Below, in pieces: positions 30,732-39,404 of a stretch of DNA of 64,000 nt. The stretch is from Spongiactinospora sp. TRM90649 (GTDB lineage Bacteria > Actinomycetota > Actinomycetes > Streptosporangiales > Streptosporangiaceae), in contig NZ_JARLTC010000015.1 in NCBI RefSeq assembly GCF_029382225.1, positions 62,001-126,000 of the forward strand, given 5' to 3'. Position numbers and translations under genes: made by a program. How positions within the stretch are numbered: the first letter of the stretch is position 1; each line of letters begins with the position of its first letter. The notes beneath the pieces are model-generated. The model searched no databases, was not told where the DNA came from, and saw only the letters and a program-made list of their open reading frames with translations.

Positions 30732-31541
30732 GTGTCTGTGGACGAGCTGATTCCCCCGACCCGATCCGAACTACGTGACCACCTGATCGCCACGAGGATC
30801 GCGGGGCCCGTGGCCACCAGCCGCGAGAACAACCTCGACCACTATCGATCGCTGGCCGACCGCGACCCTTACTACCAGTTGGGGCTGACCTTTTCCGGCA
30901 CGTGGTCCTACCGCGACGTGCTCGCGCTGATGGCCAAGGCCGCGGGCGTGAGCGCGGATCCCCGCCACCGCGTGGGCCAGGACACCATCGACCCGGACCG
31001 CACCATCGACGCCCTGGAGGAGATGGGCGCGCGCATCGGGGCCGCCCTCGCGCGCGGCCGGGCGCGGCTGCTGTTCGCCACCGGCCACCCGACCGGGCTG
31101 CTGACCGTGCACCTGACGCTGGCGCGGCTCGCCGTACGGCACGGCGCGCGGCTGCTCACCCCCGGCGAGGGCTGGACCTACCTGGGCGACGGCTACCGTT
31201 CGCGCAGGAGCAGGCGCATCCGCTACCTCGACGGCGTGGCGATGCTCGACGACCATGGCGGCTTCGTCCACACCCACGACGCGGCCCCCATGGAGCACAT
31301 GTTGAGCGTACTCGGCGACGATCACCCCGATCTCGTGGTGGCCGACCACGGATGGGCGGGCGCGGCGGGGGAGGCGGGGTACCAGACCGTCGCGTTCGCC
31401 GACTCCAACGATCCCGGGCTGTTCCTCGGGGAGGCGGAGGACAAGATCGCGGTCACCGTCCCGCTCGACGACAATGTGCTTCCGAGGTACTACGCACCGT
31501 TGACGGCCTATCTGGCCTCATGGGTCACGCGAGCCCTGTGA
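30732..31541 (+). CDS. conserved phosphatase-like protein
   Basis: The 269-residue soluble protein starts at a GTG right after the AcuC stop, so it is translationally linked. Features are LLFATGHPTGLLTVHLTLAR, a LTPGEGWTYLGDG block and VVADHGWAGAAGEAGYQTVA with late DSNDPGLFLGEAEDKI. It matches a conserved actinobacterial family next to proC-type loci that is usually annotated as a phosphatase. I do not see a textbook catalytic motif, so the function is tentative. Confidence 0.65.
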   Translation: MSVDELIPPTRSELRDHLIATRIAGPVATSRENNLDHYRSLADRDPYYQLGLTFSGTWSYRDVLALMAKAAGVSADPRHRVGQDTIDPDRTIDALEEMGARIGAALARGRARLLFATGHPTGLLTVHLTLARLAVRHGARLLTPGEGWTYLGDGYRSRRSRRIRYLDGVAMLDDHGGFVHTHDAAPMEHMLSVLGDDHPDLVVADHGWAGAAGEAGYQTVAFADSNDPGLFLGEAEDKIAVTVPLDDNVLPRYYAPLTAYLASWVTRAL

Positions 31542-31863
31542 GTCGTGTTCCGACCCAATTCGGCCCTCCTTATACCAGTTTTTCGCGCCTGCATTCCGGG
31601 GACCTCACACCTGGTTTGCCAACTTTTTCATGATCGTGGGCGACTCTTATGGGAAGACAGTTGTTCCGTTCCAAGAGCACGGCGAGGGTGTGGCCTGGCT
31701 GCTGGCCAGCGTTTTCTCCAGTTCGGCTGACACAGGGCTCCGAAGACTGATGGACTAGGGGGTTTGCGCACTCGGGGTCCCGCCTTACGCTGACGGCAGT
31801 ACACGTGCGTGAGCAATGGCACCAGTGGGGATAACCCGGATACACGTGCGGAAGAGGCGTCCG
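31542..31863 (+). promoter_or_regulatory. regulatory region upstream of the HTH gene
   Basis: About 320 bp without a gene. TACACGTGCG occurs twice (31800-31809 and 31841-31850), the second copy just ahead of the ribosome site of the HTH gene. These may be direct-repeat operator half-sites. A Lys/Arg-poor open frame in the region has no convincing codon bias. Confidence 0.4.
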
Positions 31864-32067
31864 ATGGGTGCAGGTGAAAGACCTCTCAGCGAGGTGAAGT
31901 TCCTGACGGTGGCGGAGGTGGCCACTGTCATGCGGGTGTCCAAGATGACTGTGTACCGGCTCGTTCACTCGGGCGAGCTGCCGGCCATCCGGGTCGGCCG
32001 CTCATTCCGAGTCCCTGAGCAGGCGGTTCACGATTATCTGAGAGACGCCTACATCGAGGCGGGCTGA
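31864..32067 (+). CDS. BldC/excisionase-like helix-turn-helix protein
   Basis: The 67-residue protein consists of one MerR-like HTH (FLTVAEVATVMRVSKMTVYR and LVHSGELPAIRVGRSFRVPE). It corresponds to the small DNA-binding protein following proC in mycobacteria (Rv0500A). The ATG at 31864 has a purine-rich GGAAGAGG upstream. It is probably a nucleoid- or promoter-binding regulator of unknown targets. Confidence 0.85.
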   Translation: MGAGERPLSEVKFLTVAEVATVMRVSKMTVYRLVHSGELPAIRVGRSFRVPEQAVHDYLRDAYIEAG

Positions 32068-32164
32068 GGCGACCGGGCGGCGGTCCGGCGTCTCATCGGG
32101 TAGCGGCATGATCCGGCGATGGCCGGGTCGCGCCGCGAGTGCAGTCTCCCGGGGCTCCCCCAGG

Positions 32165-32223
32165 GGCGATCTACCGTGGATCGCCGGTAGGCTGTTGACC
32201 CGGTGTGCTGCTCAGCACACCGG
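32165..32223 (+). terminator. two hairpins, including a 24-bp near-perfect palindrome
   Basis: GGCGATC-N7-GATCGCC (32165-32185) is followed by two 11-nt arms (CCGGTGTGCTG, 32200-32210; complement at 32213-32223) separated by only 2 nt. They lie between the HTH gene and the small basic peptide gene. They may terminate the former or act as an operator for the latter. Confidence 0.5.
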
Positions 32224-32252
32224 ATCGGCATCTACCAAGACCTGGGGGTCCC

Positions 32253-32351
32253 GTGGGCTCTGTCATCAAGAAGCGCCGCAAGCGCATGGCGAAGAAGAAG
32301 CACCGCAAGCTGCTGAAGAAGACCCGCATCCAGCGGCGTAACAAGAAGTAG
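32253..32351 (+). CDS. AURKAIP1/COX24-like basic peptide
   Basis: The 32-residue peptide starts at a GTG, MGSVIKKRRKRMAKKKHRKL followed by a similar Lys/Arg tail. It matches the tiny conserved protein (Rv0500B family, AURKAIP1/COX24 domain) that sits between the HTH gene and the epimerase throughout actinobacteria. It is associated with the ribosome in mycobacteria (bS22). Thirteen Lys and eight or so Arg residues make it strongly RNA-binding in character. Confidence 0.88.
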   Translation: MGSVIKKRRKRMAKKKHRKLLKKTRIQRRNKK

Positions 32352-32372
32352 CAGCGGACCTGCGAGGCGCCG

Positions 32373-33410
32373 ATGACCCGTACCGTGCTCGTCACCGGGG
32401 TCGCCGGACATATCGGCGCCCGAGTGGCGAGCGTTCTCGCGGCCGATCCTGAGATCTCCCGCGTGATCGGTGTGGACACGGTGCCGCCGCCATCACCGGC
32501 GTCTGACGGTGGCCTGGCCCTCGGCGGCGTGCCGCTCGGCCGTACCGAGTACGTCAAGGTGGATCTGCGCAGCCCCGACATCACCCAGGTGATCGCGGCG
32601 GCCGACATCGACACGGTGGTCCATGTCAACCTGGTCAGCACTCCCTCCGGGGAGGCGGGCCGGGCACAGATGAAGGAACACAACGTGATCGGCACCATGC
32701 AGCTGCTCGGTGCCTGTCAACGGTCCCCGCTGGTCCGACGTGTCGTGGTGCGCTCGACCACGGCGGTCTACGGCTCCTCCGCGCGCGACCCCGCCGTCTT
32801 CACCGAGGACGCCGACCCTCCGGAACCCCCGAGCCATGGTTACGCCAAGGACGCGGTGGAGATCGAGGGCTACGTGCGCGGGTTCGCCCGGCGGCGTCCC
32901 GACGTCGCCGTGACCACGCTGCGGTTCGCCAACTTCATGGGGCCGGGGGTCGATTCGCCGCTCACCCGCTACTTCAGCCAGCCGGTGCTGCCGACCGTAT
33001 TCGGGTTCGACCCCCGCCTGCAGTTCGTCCACGAGGACGACGGCGTGGAGGTGCTGCGACGCACCGCCATGGAAGACCACCCCGGCACGTTCAACGTGGC
33101 CGGGGAAGGCGTGTTGCTGCTCTCGCAGTGCGTGCGCCGGGCGGGGCGCCCGTCGGTGCCGGTGCCCTCACCCGCCTTCGGCCTGCTCAGCGAGGTGGCC
33201 AGACGGGTTGGGCTGGTCGACTTCTCACCCGAGCAGATCCGGCTGATGTGTCACGGCCGCGCCGTCGACACCACCCGGCTGCCCGCCGAGCTCGGCTGGA
33301 AGCCCAAGTTCACCACCGCGGCGGCCTTCGACGACTTCCTGCGCTCCCGCCACCTGACGGGCGGCCTCGGCGAGTGGGCCCGCACGATCGCACGGGAGAC
33401 CGGACTGTGA
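32373..33410 (+). CDS. NAD-dependent epimerase/dehydratase
   Basis: The 345-residue short-chain dehydrogenase has a Rossmann motif VTGVAGHIGARVAS at residue 7. It belongs to the extended SDR group (TAVYGSS, and HGYAKDAVE in place of canonical YxxxK: the Tyr-x3-Lys is YAKDAVE shifted, so catalysis should be checked). It is positionally equivalent to Rv0501 (galE2-like). It overlaps the acyltransferase gene by 4 bp, suggesting a shared role in lipid or envelope metabolism. Confidence 0.85.
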   Translation: MTRTVLVTGVAGHIGARVASVLAADPEISRVIGVDTVPPPSPASDGGLALGGVPLGRTEYVKVDLRSPDITQVIAAADIDTVVHVNLVSTPSGEAGRAQMKEHNVIGTMQLLGACQRSPLVRRVVVRSTTAVYGSSARDPAVFTEDADPPEPPSHGYAKDAVEIEGYVRGFARRRPDVAVTTLRFANFMGPGVDSPLTRYFSQPVLPTVFGFDPRLQFVHEDDGVEVLRRTAMEDHPGTFNVAGEGVLLLSQCVRRAGRPSVPVPSPAFGLLSEVARRVGLVDFSPEQIRLMCHGRAVDTTRLPAELGWKPKFTTAAAFDDFLRSRHLTGGLGEWARTIARETGL

Positions 33411-34312
33411 GCGACGACTCCTACGCCGACGTCATCCCCATCGACGCCGCCGCCCGCGCCCGCGACGGCGGCGCGCCCAAGGACACCCCGCTCGCCGGCG
33501 TGGTCGAGTTCCTGCTGCGGCGGCTCAGCGGCGAGTACGAGGTCGACGAGTTCGGGTTCGACCACGAGCTCACCGACAAGGTGCTGCTGGAGCTGCTGCG
33601 CCCCCTCTACCGCCACTGGTTCCGGGTCGAGACCCTCGGGCTCGGCAACGTCCCGGCCGAGGGCGGCGCGCTGGTCGTGGCCAACCACTCCGGCACGGTC
33701 CCGATCGACGCGCTGATGCTCCAGGTCGCCCTGCACGACGAGGCCCACCGGCCGGTGCGGCTCCTGGGCGCCGACCTCGTCTACGAGCTGCCGCTGCTCG
33801 GCCACCTGTCCCGCAAGACCGGCCACACCCTGGCCTGCCGCGAGGACGCCGACCGGCTGATGCGCAAGGGCGAGCTGGTGGGGGTCTTCCCCGAGGGCTT
33901 CAAGGGCGTGGGCAAGCCGTTCCACGAGCGCTACCGGCTGCAGCGGTTCGGGCGCGGCGGCTTCGTCGCCTCGGCGATCACGGCGGGCGTGCCGATCGTG
34001 CCGTGCGCGATCGTGGGCGCGGAGGAGATCTACCCGAAGATCGGCGACCTGCGGATGCTGGCACGGGCCTTCGGCCTGCCGTACCTGCCGATCACCCCGT
34101 TCTTCCCATGGCTCGGCCCGCTGGGGCTGATCCCGCTGCCGTCCAAGTGGATGATCGAGTTCGGCGAGCCCATCAGAACCGACGAGCTCGACCCGTCGGC
34201 GGCCGACGACCCCGCGACCGTGTTCAACCTCACCGACCACGTCCGCGAGACCATCCAGCACCAGCTAAACGACCTCCGCCTCCGCCGCGGCCCGGCCTTC
34301 CCCATCATTTAG
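33407..34312 (+). CDS. lysophospholipid acyltransferase family protein
   Basis: The protein has 301 residues. The PlsC-type acyltransferase motif I appears as VVANHSGTVPIDALML (the usual HxxxxD is HSGTVPID), and the FPEGFKGVGK block corresponds to motif III (FPEG). It starts at a GTG overlapping the epimerase stop. The equivalent in M. tuberculosis is Rv0502. It probably transfers acyl chains onto a glycerolipid or glycolipid at the inner membrane face. Confidence 0.88.
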   Translation: MSDDSYADVIPIDAAARARDGGAPKDTPLAGVVEFLLRRLSGEYEVDEFGFDHELTDKVLLELLRPLYRHWFRVETLGLGNVPAEGGALVVANHSGTVPIDALMLQVALHDEAHRPVRLLGADLVYELPLLGHLSRKTGHTLACREDADRLMRKGELVGVFPEGFKGVGKPFHERYRLQRFGRGGFVASAITAGVPIVPCAIVGAEEIYPKIGDLRMLARAFGLPYLPITPFFPWLGPLGLIPLPSKWMIEFGEPIRTDELDPSAADDPATVFNLTDHVRETIQHQLNDLRLRRGPAFPII

Positions 34313-34342
34313 GCCCGGTTCAACCAGGCCCAGGGGGCCGCC

Positions 34343-34525
34343 ATGGTGATGGTGGCGGTCTCGCTTCTCGTCCCCGCCGACACGGGGTCGCCGCTCGGGT
34401 GGCTGCTCGACGCCGGGCACCTGTTCACCGTCTGGCTGATCGCCGACGCGATCGTCCTGCGGTTGCGGGATCTGGGCGAGCCCGTCCGCGCCGCCCGGCT
34501 CGCGCCGATCCCGGCGCGGCCGTAG
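34343..34525 (+). CDS. small hydrophobic protein, possibly real
   Basis: A 60-residue frame with high G/C at third positions and AGGGGG five nt before the ATG. One hydrophobic helix (AGHLFTVWLIADAIVL) is flanked by short polar ends. I recognise no family. It could be a fragment of a longer membrane protein. Confidence 0.4.
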   Translation: MVMVAVSLLVPADTGSPLGWLLDAGHLFTVWLIADAIVLRLRDLGEPVRAARLAPIPARP

Positions 34526-34536
34526 CGGCGCCGGGC

Positions 34537-35400
34537 TCAGGAGCGGTAGTGGCGGCGCAGTGCGATCGCCGCCGCGACGCCGCCCGCGACCGCGCCCGCC
34601 GCCATCGCGATCGGCAGGCCGATCATCGTGGCCTTCCTGCCGGTGCGGTAGTCGTGGACGGTCCACCCGTTGTTCCTGGCGTGCTCGCGCAGCTCGCCGT
34701 CCGGGTTGACGGCCGAGGCGTTGCCGACCAGCGACAGCAGCGGCAGGTCGTTGGCCGAGTCGCTGTAGGCCGAGCAGCGGCCGAGATCGAGGCCCTCCCT
34801 GCGGGCCAGCGCGCGCACCGCCTCTGCCTTGGCCGGGCCGTGCAGCAGGTCGCCCACGAGCCTGCCGGTGTAGACGCCGTTCTCGGTCTCGGCGACGGTG
34901 CCCAGCGCGCCGGTCAGCCCGAGCCGCTGGGCGATCACGCTGGCCAGCTCCACCGGCGTGGCGGTGACCAGCCAGACCCGCTGCCCGGCGTCGAGGTGAC
35001 TCTGCGCGAGCGCCCTGGTCCCCGCCCAGATCCGGTCGGCCATCACCTCGTCGTAGATCTCCTCGCCGAGATGGACCACGTCGTCGACCTTGAGCCCCGC
35101 GACGAAGGCGAGCGCGGTCTCCTTGGCCTCGGTGATGTGCTCGGCGTTCTCGTTGCCGCGGACCCGGAAGATGGCCTGGCCCAGCGCGAAGCGCACCAGG
35201 TCTTTCGTGGTGAACAGGCCACGCCCGGCGAGCCCGCGGGCGAAGTGGTAGATGGACGCCCCGCGCATCATCGTGTTGTCGACGTCGAAGAACGCCGCCG
35301 CGGTGGGATCCGGCTCGGCGACCGGCATGCTCACGGCGGCGGCCGCGGCCACCTCGCCCGCGACTCTGGGCTCCTGCCGCCGTCGTAGTAGCCGCCTCAT
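34537..35400 (-). CDS. HAD-IB family phosphatase (SerB1-like)
   Basis: The 287-residue protein has HAD motif I AFFDVDNTMMRG (nucleophile Asp near 38), motif II VTATPVELA, and the late GRCSAYSDSANDLPLL (motif III/IV). The C-terminus has a membrane-anchor-like helix (AMAAGAVAGGVAAAIAL). HAD-IB proteins include phosphoserine phosphatases, and the position matches Rv0505c. It is convergent with the acyltransferase operon and might act in lipid metabolism instead. Confidence 0.88.
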   Translation of the reverse strand: MRRLLRRRQEPRVAGEVAAAAAVSMPVAEPDPTAAAFFDVDNTMMRGASIYHFARGLAGRGLFTTKDLVRFALGQAIFRVRGNENAEHITEAKETALAFVAGLKVDDVVHLGEEIYDEVMADRIWAGTRALAQSHLDAGQRVWLVTATPVELASVIAQRLGLTGALGTVAETENGVYTGRLVGDLLHGPAKAEAVRALARREGLDLGRCSAYSDSANDLPLLSLVGNASAVNPDGELREHARNNGWTVHDYRTGRKATMIGLPIAMAAGAVAGGVAAAIALRRHYRS

Positions 35401-35498
35401 AACCTCTCAGCTTAATCGTCGTGGGTGGCGATGACCGGTCCGCCACGTTAGCGGGGTATGACGTGCCGTTACGGCTGGGCGCGCCGGGTACGGCCTGA

Positions 35499-36275
35499 TC
35501 AGTCCGTAGAAGTCGCCGCCGAGGTGGCGTCCGGCCCGGCCAGGCCGTCGATGTAGTTCAGGTAGCCGCTGGCCTGGCGCTGCGTCTGCGCGTCCATCTT
35601 CTTGATGATCGGGTCCACCACACGGTGCTGTTTCTCGGCGAACCGCTTCAGCGTGGGCTCCTTCTTGGCGTCCTTGCGCTTGACCCGGGTGAGCGCGCAG
35701 ACCGCCGACCGGGTGCTCTTCTCCATGTCGTTGATCGTGTCGTCCACCAGGCCCGCGCGGTCGGGGGTGCCGAGCAGCGTCGCGACCTCCGAGGCGCGCT
35801 CCTCGGCCGCCGCGAGCCTGCGCTCGGCCCGTTCCACCTCGTCGGCGCTGAGCCGGACCATGGTGGACTCCGCCGCCCGCTTGAGCGGGTACAGCGTGTC
35901 TCCGGGCACCGAGCGGTAGGCCACCAGGCCGGTGACGACCAGGATGAAGGTCGTGGCCACGGTGATCACCTGAGCGAGCACGCCGACCCGTGAGTACCCC
36001 CTGGACGCCCCGCCCGACCGGCTCGCGCGCCGGTAGCGCCTGGCGCGGCGGGCCGGAGGCCGGCGCACCACGTCCGCCTGGGCCGCCGCGCCCTTCGCCC
36101 GCTGCGCGGGCTCGTCGGAGTAGACCGCGAGCAGATCCTCGCGGAGCCGCGAGCGGAACTCCGGACGGGGGCCGGTGTCCTCCCGTGAGGCGATCTCCGA
36201 CATGCGTTCGGTCAGGCGGTGTCGGGTACGCCGGATGGTGGACGGGCGCCACCACCGGGGTCGCCACTTACGCAT
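35499..36275 (-). CDS. DUF5667 membrane protein, probable RsbN-like anti-sigma factor
   Basis: The 258-residue protein has a basic cytoplasmic N-terminal part (1-95), one membrane helix (VITVATTFILVVTGLVAY, about 103-120) and an extracytoplasmic DUF5667 domain starting SVPGDTLYPLKRAAE. It follows the BldN-type sigma factor gene on the same strand. In Streptomyces the gene immediately downstream of bldN encodes RsbN, a membrane anti-sigma factor, and the layout here is the same. Identity rests on synteny and topology; the sigma-binding segment was not verified. Confidence 0.7.
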   Translation of the reverse strand: MRKWRPRWWRPSTIRRTRHRLTERMSEIASREDTGPRPEFRSRLREDLLAVYSDEPAQRAKGAAAQADVVRRPPARRARRYRRASRSGGASRGYSRVGVLAQVITVATTFILVVTGLVAYRSVPGDTLYPLKRAAESTMVRLSADEVERAERRLAAAEERASEVATLLGTPDRAGLVDDTINDMEKSTRSAVCALTRVKRKDAKKEPTLKRFAEKQHRVVDPIIKKMDAQTQRQASGYLNYIDGLAGPDATSAATSTD

Positions 36276-36525
36276 GAACGCTCCCTGCCGCCCCCGCGCG
36301 ATGATCCATCGGTGTCACTTGCCTAACGACGGGCCGGCGCGCCAGGTTACGACCTGCCGTCTGCCAAGGCGTTTCACAGCGAGCCGTTACCCGATCACGC
36401 GTAGCCGTCCGCACCCCGTTACGGGCGGCTGATACCCCTGCCACCACGTATGATCCCCGCTTCGTCACGAAGTGTCACAGCCGGTGGGCGCCTGTTGAGT
36501 TTTCGGCCTTCGGGCCTTCGAACGC

Positions 36526-37185
36526 TCAGTCCAGGTCCGCGCGCAGGGCGCGCGCCAGCGCGCGGATCGCCCGGAACTGCAGTGCCTTGATCGCCCCGGC
36601 CTTCTTGTTCATCGCGAGCGCGGTCTCGGCCAGGGACATGCCGTTCAGGAAGCGCAGCACCACGCACTCCTGCTGTTCGGGCTTCAGCTCCCGGACGGCA
36701 CGCAGCACCCGCTCGTTGATCATCGCCGTGACGACCGCGTTCTCCGGGATGTGTGGACCGTCCAAAGGGATGTCCAGCACCTCGGCGGTGCTGACCTCCA
36801 TGCGGTAACGCCCCGATTTGAAGTGGTCGGTGATCAGGTTGCGGGCGATCGTCACCAGCCACGCGCCGAAGTCGCGTCCCTGCCAGGTGAAGTCCGCGAT
36901 GCGCCGCAGCGCCCGCAGGAACGTCTCGCTGGTGAGGTCCTCGGCCAGGGCGTGGGAGCCGACCCGGAAGTAGATGTAGCGGTAGACGAGGTCCACGTAG
37001 CGGTCATAGAGCGTTCCGAAGGCGTCGGCGTCGCCGGTCTTGGCACGCAGCACCAGCGCCCGGAGGTCATTGTCCCCCGGGGCGGCCACGTCCTGACGTA
37101 CGGCGAACTCGCTTGTTCGCGCGTTCTGCGCCATCCCAGCGTGGGCTGGCGGGGGGAGCCCCGCGAACGGCCACGTATTCGGCAT
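36526..37185 (-). CDS. bldN: ECF sigma factor, BldN type
   Basis: The protein has 219 residues. Sigma region 2 is FGTLYDRYVDLVYRYIYFRV and ALAEDLTSETFLRALRRIADFTWQGRDFGAWLVTIARN (in parts), and region 4 is LKPEQQECVVLRFLNGMSLA with NKKAGAIKALQFRAIRALAR. Blocks such as LTSETFLRALRRI and TWQGRDFGAWLVTIARNL are nearly those of S. coelicolor BldN, which controls aerial development. The N-terminal extension before region 2 is only about 40 residues, shorter than the roughly 86-residue cleaved pro-sequence of the Streptomyces protein. Confidence 0.88.
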   Translation of the reverse strand: MPNTWPFAGLPPPAHAGMAQNARTSEFAVRQDVAAPGDNDLRALVLRAKTGDADAFGTLYDRYVDLVYRYIYFRVGSHALAEDLTSETFLRALRRIADFTWQGRDFGAWLVTIARNLITDHFKSGRYRMEVSTAEVLDIPLDGPHIPENAVVTAMINERVLRAVRELKPEQQECVVLRFLNGMSLAETALAMNKKAGAIKALQFRAIRALARALRADLD

Positions 37186-37231
37186 CCGGTATCCCTGGGG
37201 GGGAGGGGGTCGGCTGCTCGAAGCCTAGGAA

Positions 37232-37345
37232 CAAAGGGGAAATTTCACAATCCGCTCTGCTCTGACCTTGGCGGTGCTTGGGACATCTAGCTGGATTCCG
37301 GTTCCCCTTTGACCATAGGTATAAGCCTGGCCATAACGTCATAGG
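37232..37345. promoter_or_regulatory. divergent promoter region between bldN and the ABM membrane-protein gene
   Basis: A perfect 10-bp inverted repeat, CAAAGGGGAA (37232-37241) and TTCCCCTTTG (37302-37311), spans the region. TTGACC (37309-37314) followed 19 nt later by TAACGT (37334-37339) is a possible plus-strand promoter. Confidence 0.4.
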
Positions 37346-37439
37346 GGGGACTGTCGTGACATGACGTAACCGGCGGATACCGTGGTGGAACGGTGCAGTG
37401 GACTCCCGCAGTCCCGGCTACCGCTACCGGTAGGGGGCA

Positions 37440-39173
37440 ATGTCCGGCAGCATTGGAGACACCATGGAAAACGTCGTCGCCGTCCTCGGATTCGCCGGTG
37501 CTCTCCTCGCCGCCATCGCAACCGGTGCCCTGATCAGGCGCCTGCGCACAGAGCCGAGCGGGTGGCTGGGCGCCTGGACCGCTACCACGGCGGCATTGTG
37601 CGTATCACTCGGCGTGATCGCGGTGGGCCACGTCCTCGGATTCGGTTCTACTACCTTCCGGCTATATCAGATCGCGGGTTCACTGATCGCTCCACTATGG
37701 TCGGCGGTCGGTGTGATCCAGCTCCTGGCACGGAAGACCCCGGGCAGGTTCGCCACCTGGCTCCTCGCGGGCGCGTTCACCTTCGTCGCAGTCGTGATCA
37801 TGGTCGTCGACCCGGTGAGCAACGTGGGAACGTTCGGCCGGACGCTGCCCGGTGCGGAGCACTGGGCCCTCATCCCCGCCTCCATACTCGCCATCGGTCA
37901 CCTGACCACGGCCGCCATCCTCGTCGGGTGCGTCGTGGTCGCCGTGCTGCGCTGGCGCAACGGCGACGAGTACGACGCCGACAATCTGCAGGCCGTCGCG
38001 GTCATCGCGCCGATCGGGCTCGCCCTCGTGGGGGCGTTGCGGTTCACGTCGTCCGGGCTCTTCACGACCGCGCTCCTCACCGTCGCCGCGGCCGGCATCT
38101 GGTATGTGCTCATCCGGCCGCTCGCGCCTTACGAGGACGACGACGAGTACGAGGAAGAGGAGACCGAGCGGAAGCAGGTGGAGCAGCAGCGAGGACGCTC
38201 CGAGCGGTCTTCCTCCCAGCGCGCCCCGGAACGAGCCGCCGAGCAGTCCTTCGGGCAGACGTCGAGGGAGAGCGACACCGGCCGGCGGCGCGCGGTGGCG
38301 GAACAGGGCGGGCAGGGCCGCACCCACGTCCGCGAGGACATCCGCGGGCAGGGGGGTCAGTCCCGCGGCGATCAGTTCTTCGCCGATCAGCCCTATGCGG
38401 CCGAGCAGTCCTTCGGGGCCGACCAGTCTTTCGGGACCGACCAGGGCATGCCCGGAAGCGGCCCGCCGACCGGCGCCGGACACACGGGCGGGCGGCGGCG
38501 TTCCGGGCTCGGCGACCTCGTCGCCGAATACCGGGCGGGAGAGCCGGAGAACGACTACGGGGCACGGATGCGGCAGGGCGAGGGGGACGGCTTGCCGTAC
38601 GGCACGCACACGGGCGACTTCGACTCCGCGCACGGGCGGGGCAGGCATGGGCCGGAAACGGGCGCACACGCCCGCGTGGAGGGCGGCAGGCGGGCACGCC
38701 GGGCCGCCGAGCAGGAGTACGGCCAGCCCGAGCAGGAGTACGGCCAAGCCGAGCAGGACTACAGCATGCCGCACACCGGCATCTTCTACGCGGGCGCGGA
38801 AATCCCGGGCGCCGCGCCTCCCCCTGGCGGCGGCGGTAGGCCGTCACCGAGCATCTACGGGCTGCTCACGGTCTTCACTCTGATGGACGGCTCGGGCGAG
38901 GCATTCGACCGGCTCGCGGACCAGACCGTGGAAGGTGTCCGCCAGAGCGAACCTGACACGCTGGTCTACTCCTGCCACGCGGTCAAGTCCGCCCCGCTTC
39001 AGCGAATCATTTACGAACTTTATCGGGACGAAGTGGCCTACACGGAGCACCAGCGCCAGCCCCACGTCCAGTACTTCATAAGCGAACGCCAGTCCCTCGT
39101 ACTGGCCACCAACGTCATCGAACTCTCCGTCAACGCCGCCAAGGTCGTCCCCCTCCCCACCGCCTACATCTAA
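37440..39173 (+). CDS. seven-helix membrane protein with disordered linker and C-terminal ABM-like domain
   Basis: The 577-residue protein has seven predicted membrane helices in residues 1-220. A long polar low-complexity segment follows (about 225-460), rich in Gln, Glu, Gly and Arg, with repeats such as EQSFGADQSFGTDQ and EQEYGQPEQEYGQAEQDY. The C-terminal 100 residues (YGLLTVFTLMDGSGEAFDRL to the end) resemble an antibiotic-biosynthesis-monooxygenase-type dimeric alpha-beta barrel. The ATG at 37440 follows AGGGGG. It is divergent from bldN. Function unknown; the combination suggests a membrane-tethered sensor. Confidence 0.75.
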   Translation: MSGSIGDTMENVVAVLGFAGALLAAIATGALIRRLRTEPSGWLGAWTATTAALCVSLGVIAVGHVLGFGSTTFRLYQIAGSLIAPLWSAVGVIQLLARKTPGRFATWLLAGAFTFVAVVIMVVDPVSNVGTFGRTLPGAEHWALIPASILAIGHLTTAAILVGCVVVAVLRWRNGDEYDADNLQAVAVIAPIGLALVGALRFTSSGLFTTALLTVAAAGIWYVLIRPLAPYEDDDEYEEEETERKQVEQQRGRSERSSSQRAPERAAEQSFGQTSRESDTGRRRAVAEQGGQGRTHVREDIRGQGGQSRGDQFFADQPYAAEQSFGADQSFGTDQGMPGSGPPTGAGHTGGRRRSGLGDLVAEYRAGEPENDYGARMRQGEGDGLPYGTHTGDFDSAHGRGRHGPETGAHARVEGGRRARRAAEQEYGQPEQEYGQAEQDYSMPHTGIFYAGAEIPGAAPPPGGGGRPSPSIYGLLTVFTLMDGSGEAFDRLADQTVEGVRQSEPDTLVYSCHAVKSAPLQRIIYELYRDEVAYTEHQRQPHVQYFISERQSLVLATNVIELSVNAAKVVPLPTAYI

Positions 39174-39182
39174 CGCGCGGGC

Positions 39183-39404
39183 GCGCGAGCGGGGTCGTCC
39201 GCACGGCAAGCCCCTCAATCCGACGCCGGTCCCCGGCCGCGGCCGGAGCCCAAGCGCCCCCGTCACCCGCTGGTCCGCGTGATCCCCCCGCTTTCGGCGT
39301 GGCCGCCGCGCCAACGCGCGACGATTGGGCCTCGCTGCGCGCTCGGACTGTCTTTCTTGATGTCGGGCTTCGCCCGACGCTCGCGCCGCCCGGCGTTCAC
39401 TTGG
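39183..39404 (+). repeat. diverged direct repeat, copy A
   Basis: Two blocks recur downstream of the methyltransferase gene. Block 1 (39183-39217) matches 40687-40721 at 31 of 35 nt, all differences C/T. Block 2 (39365-39404) matches 40782-40821 at 33 of 40 nt. The rest of the stretch 39174-39606 has no convincing gene. Confidence 0.6.

Noticed and set aside
38238..38770. Repeats in the ABM membrane-protein gene considered as a DNA-level tandem repeat or CRISPR
   Set aside because: The repeats are short, imperfect and in frame. They encode a low-complexity linker, and no CRISPR repeat-spacer pattern is present anywhere in the window.
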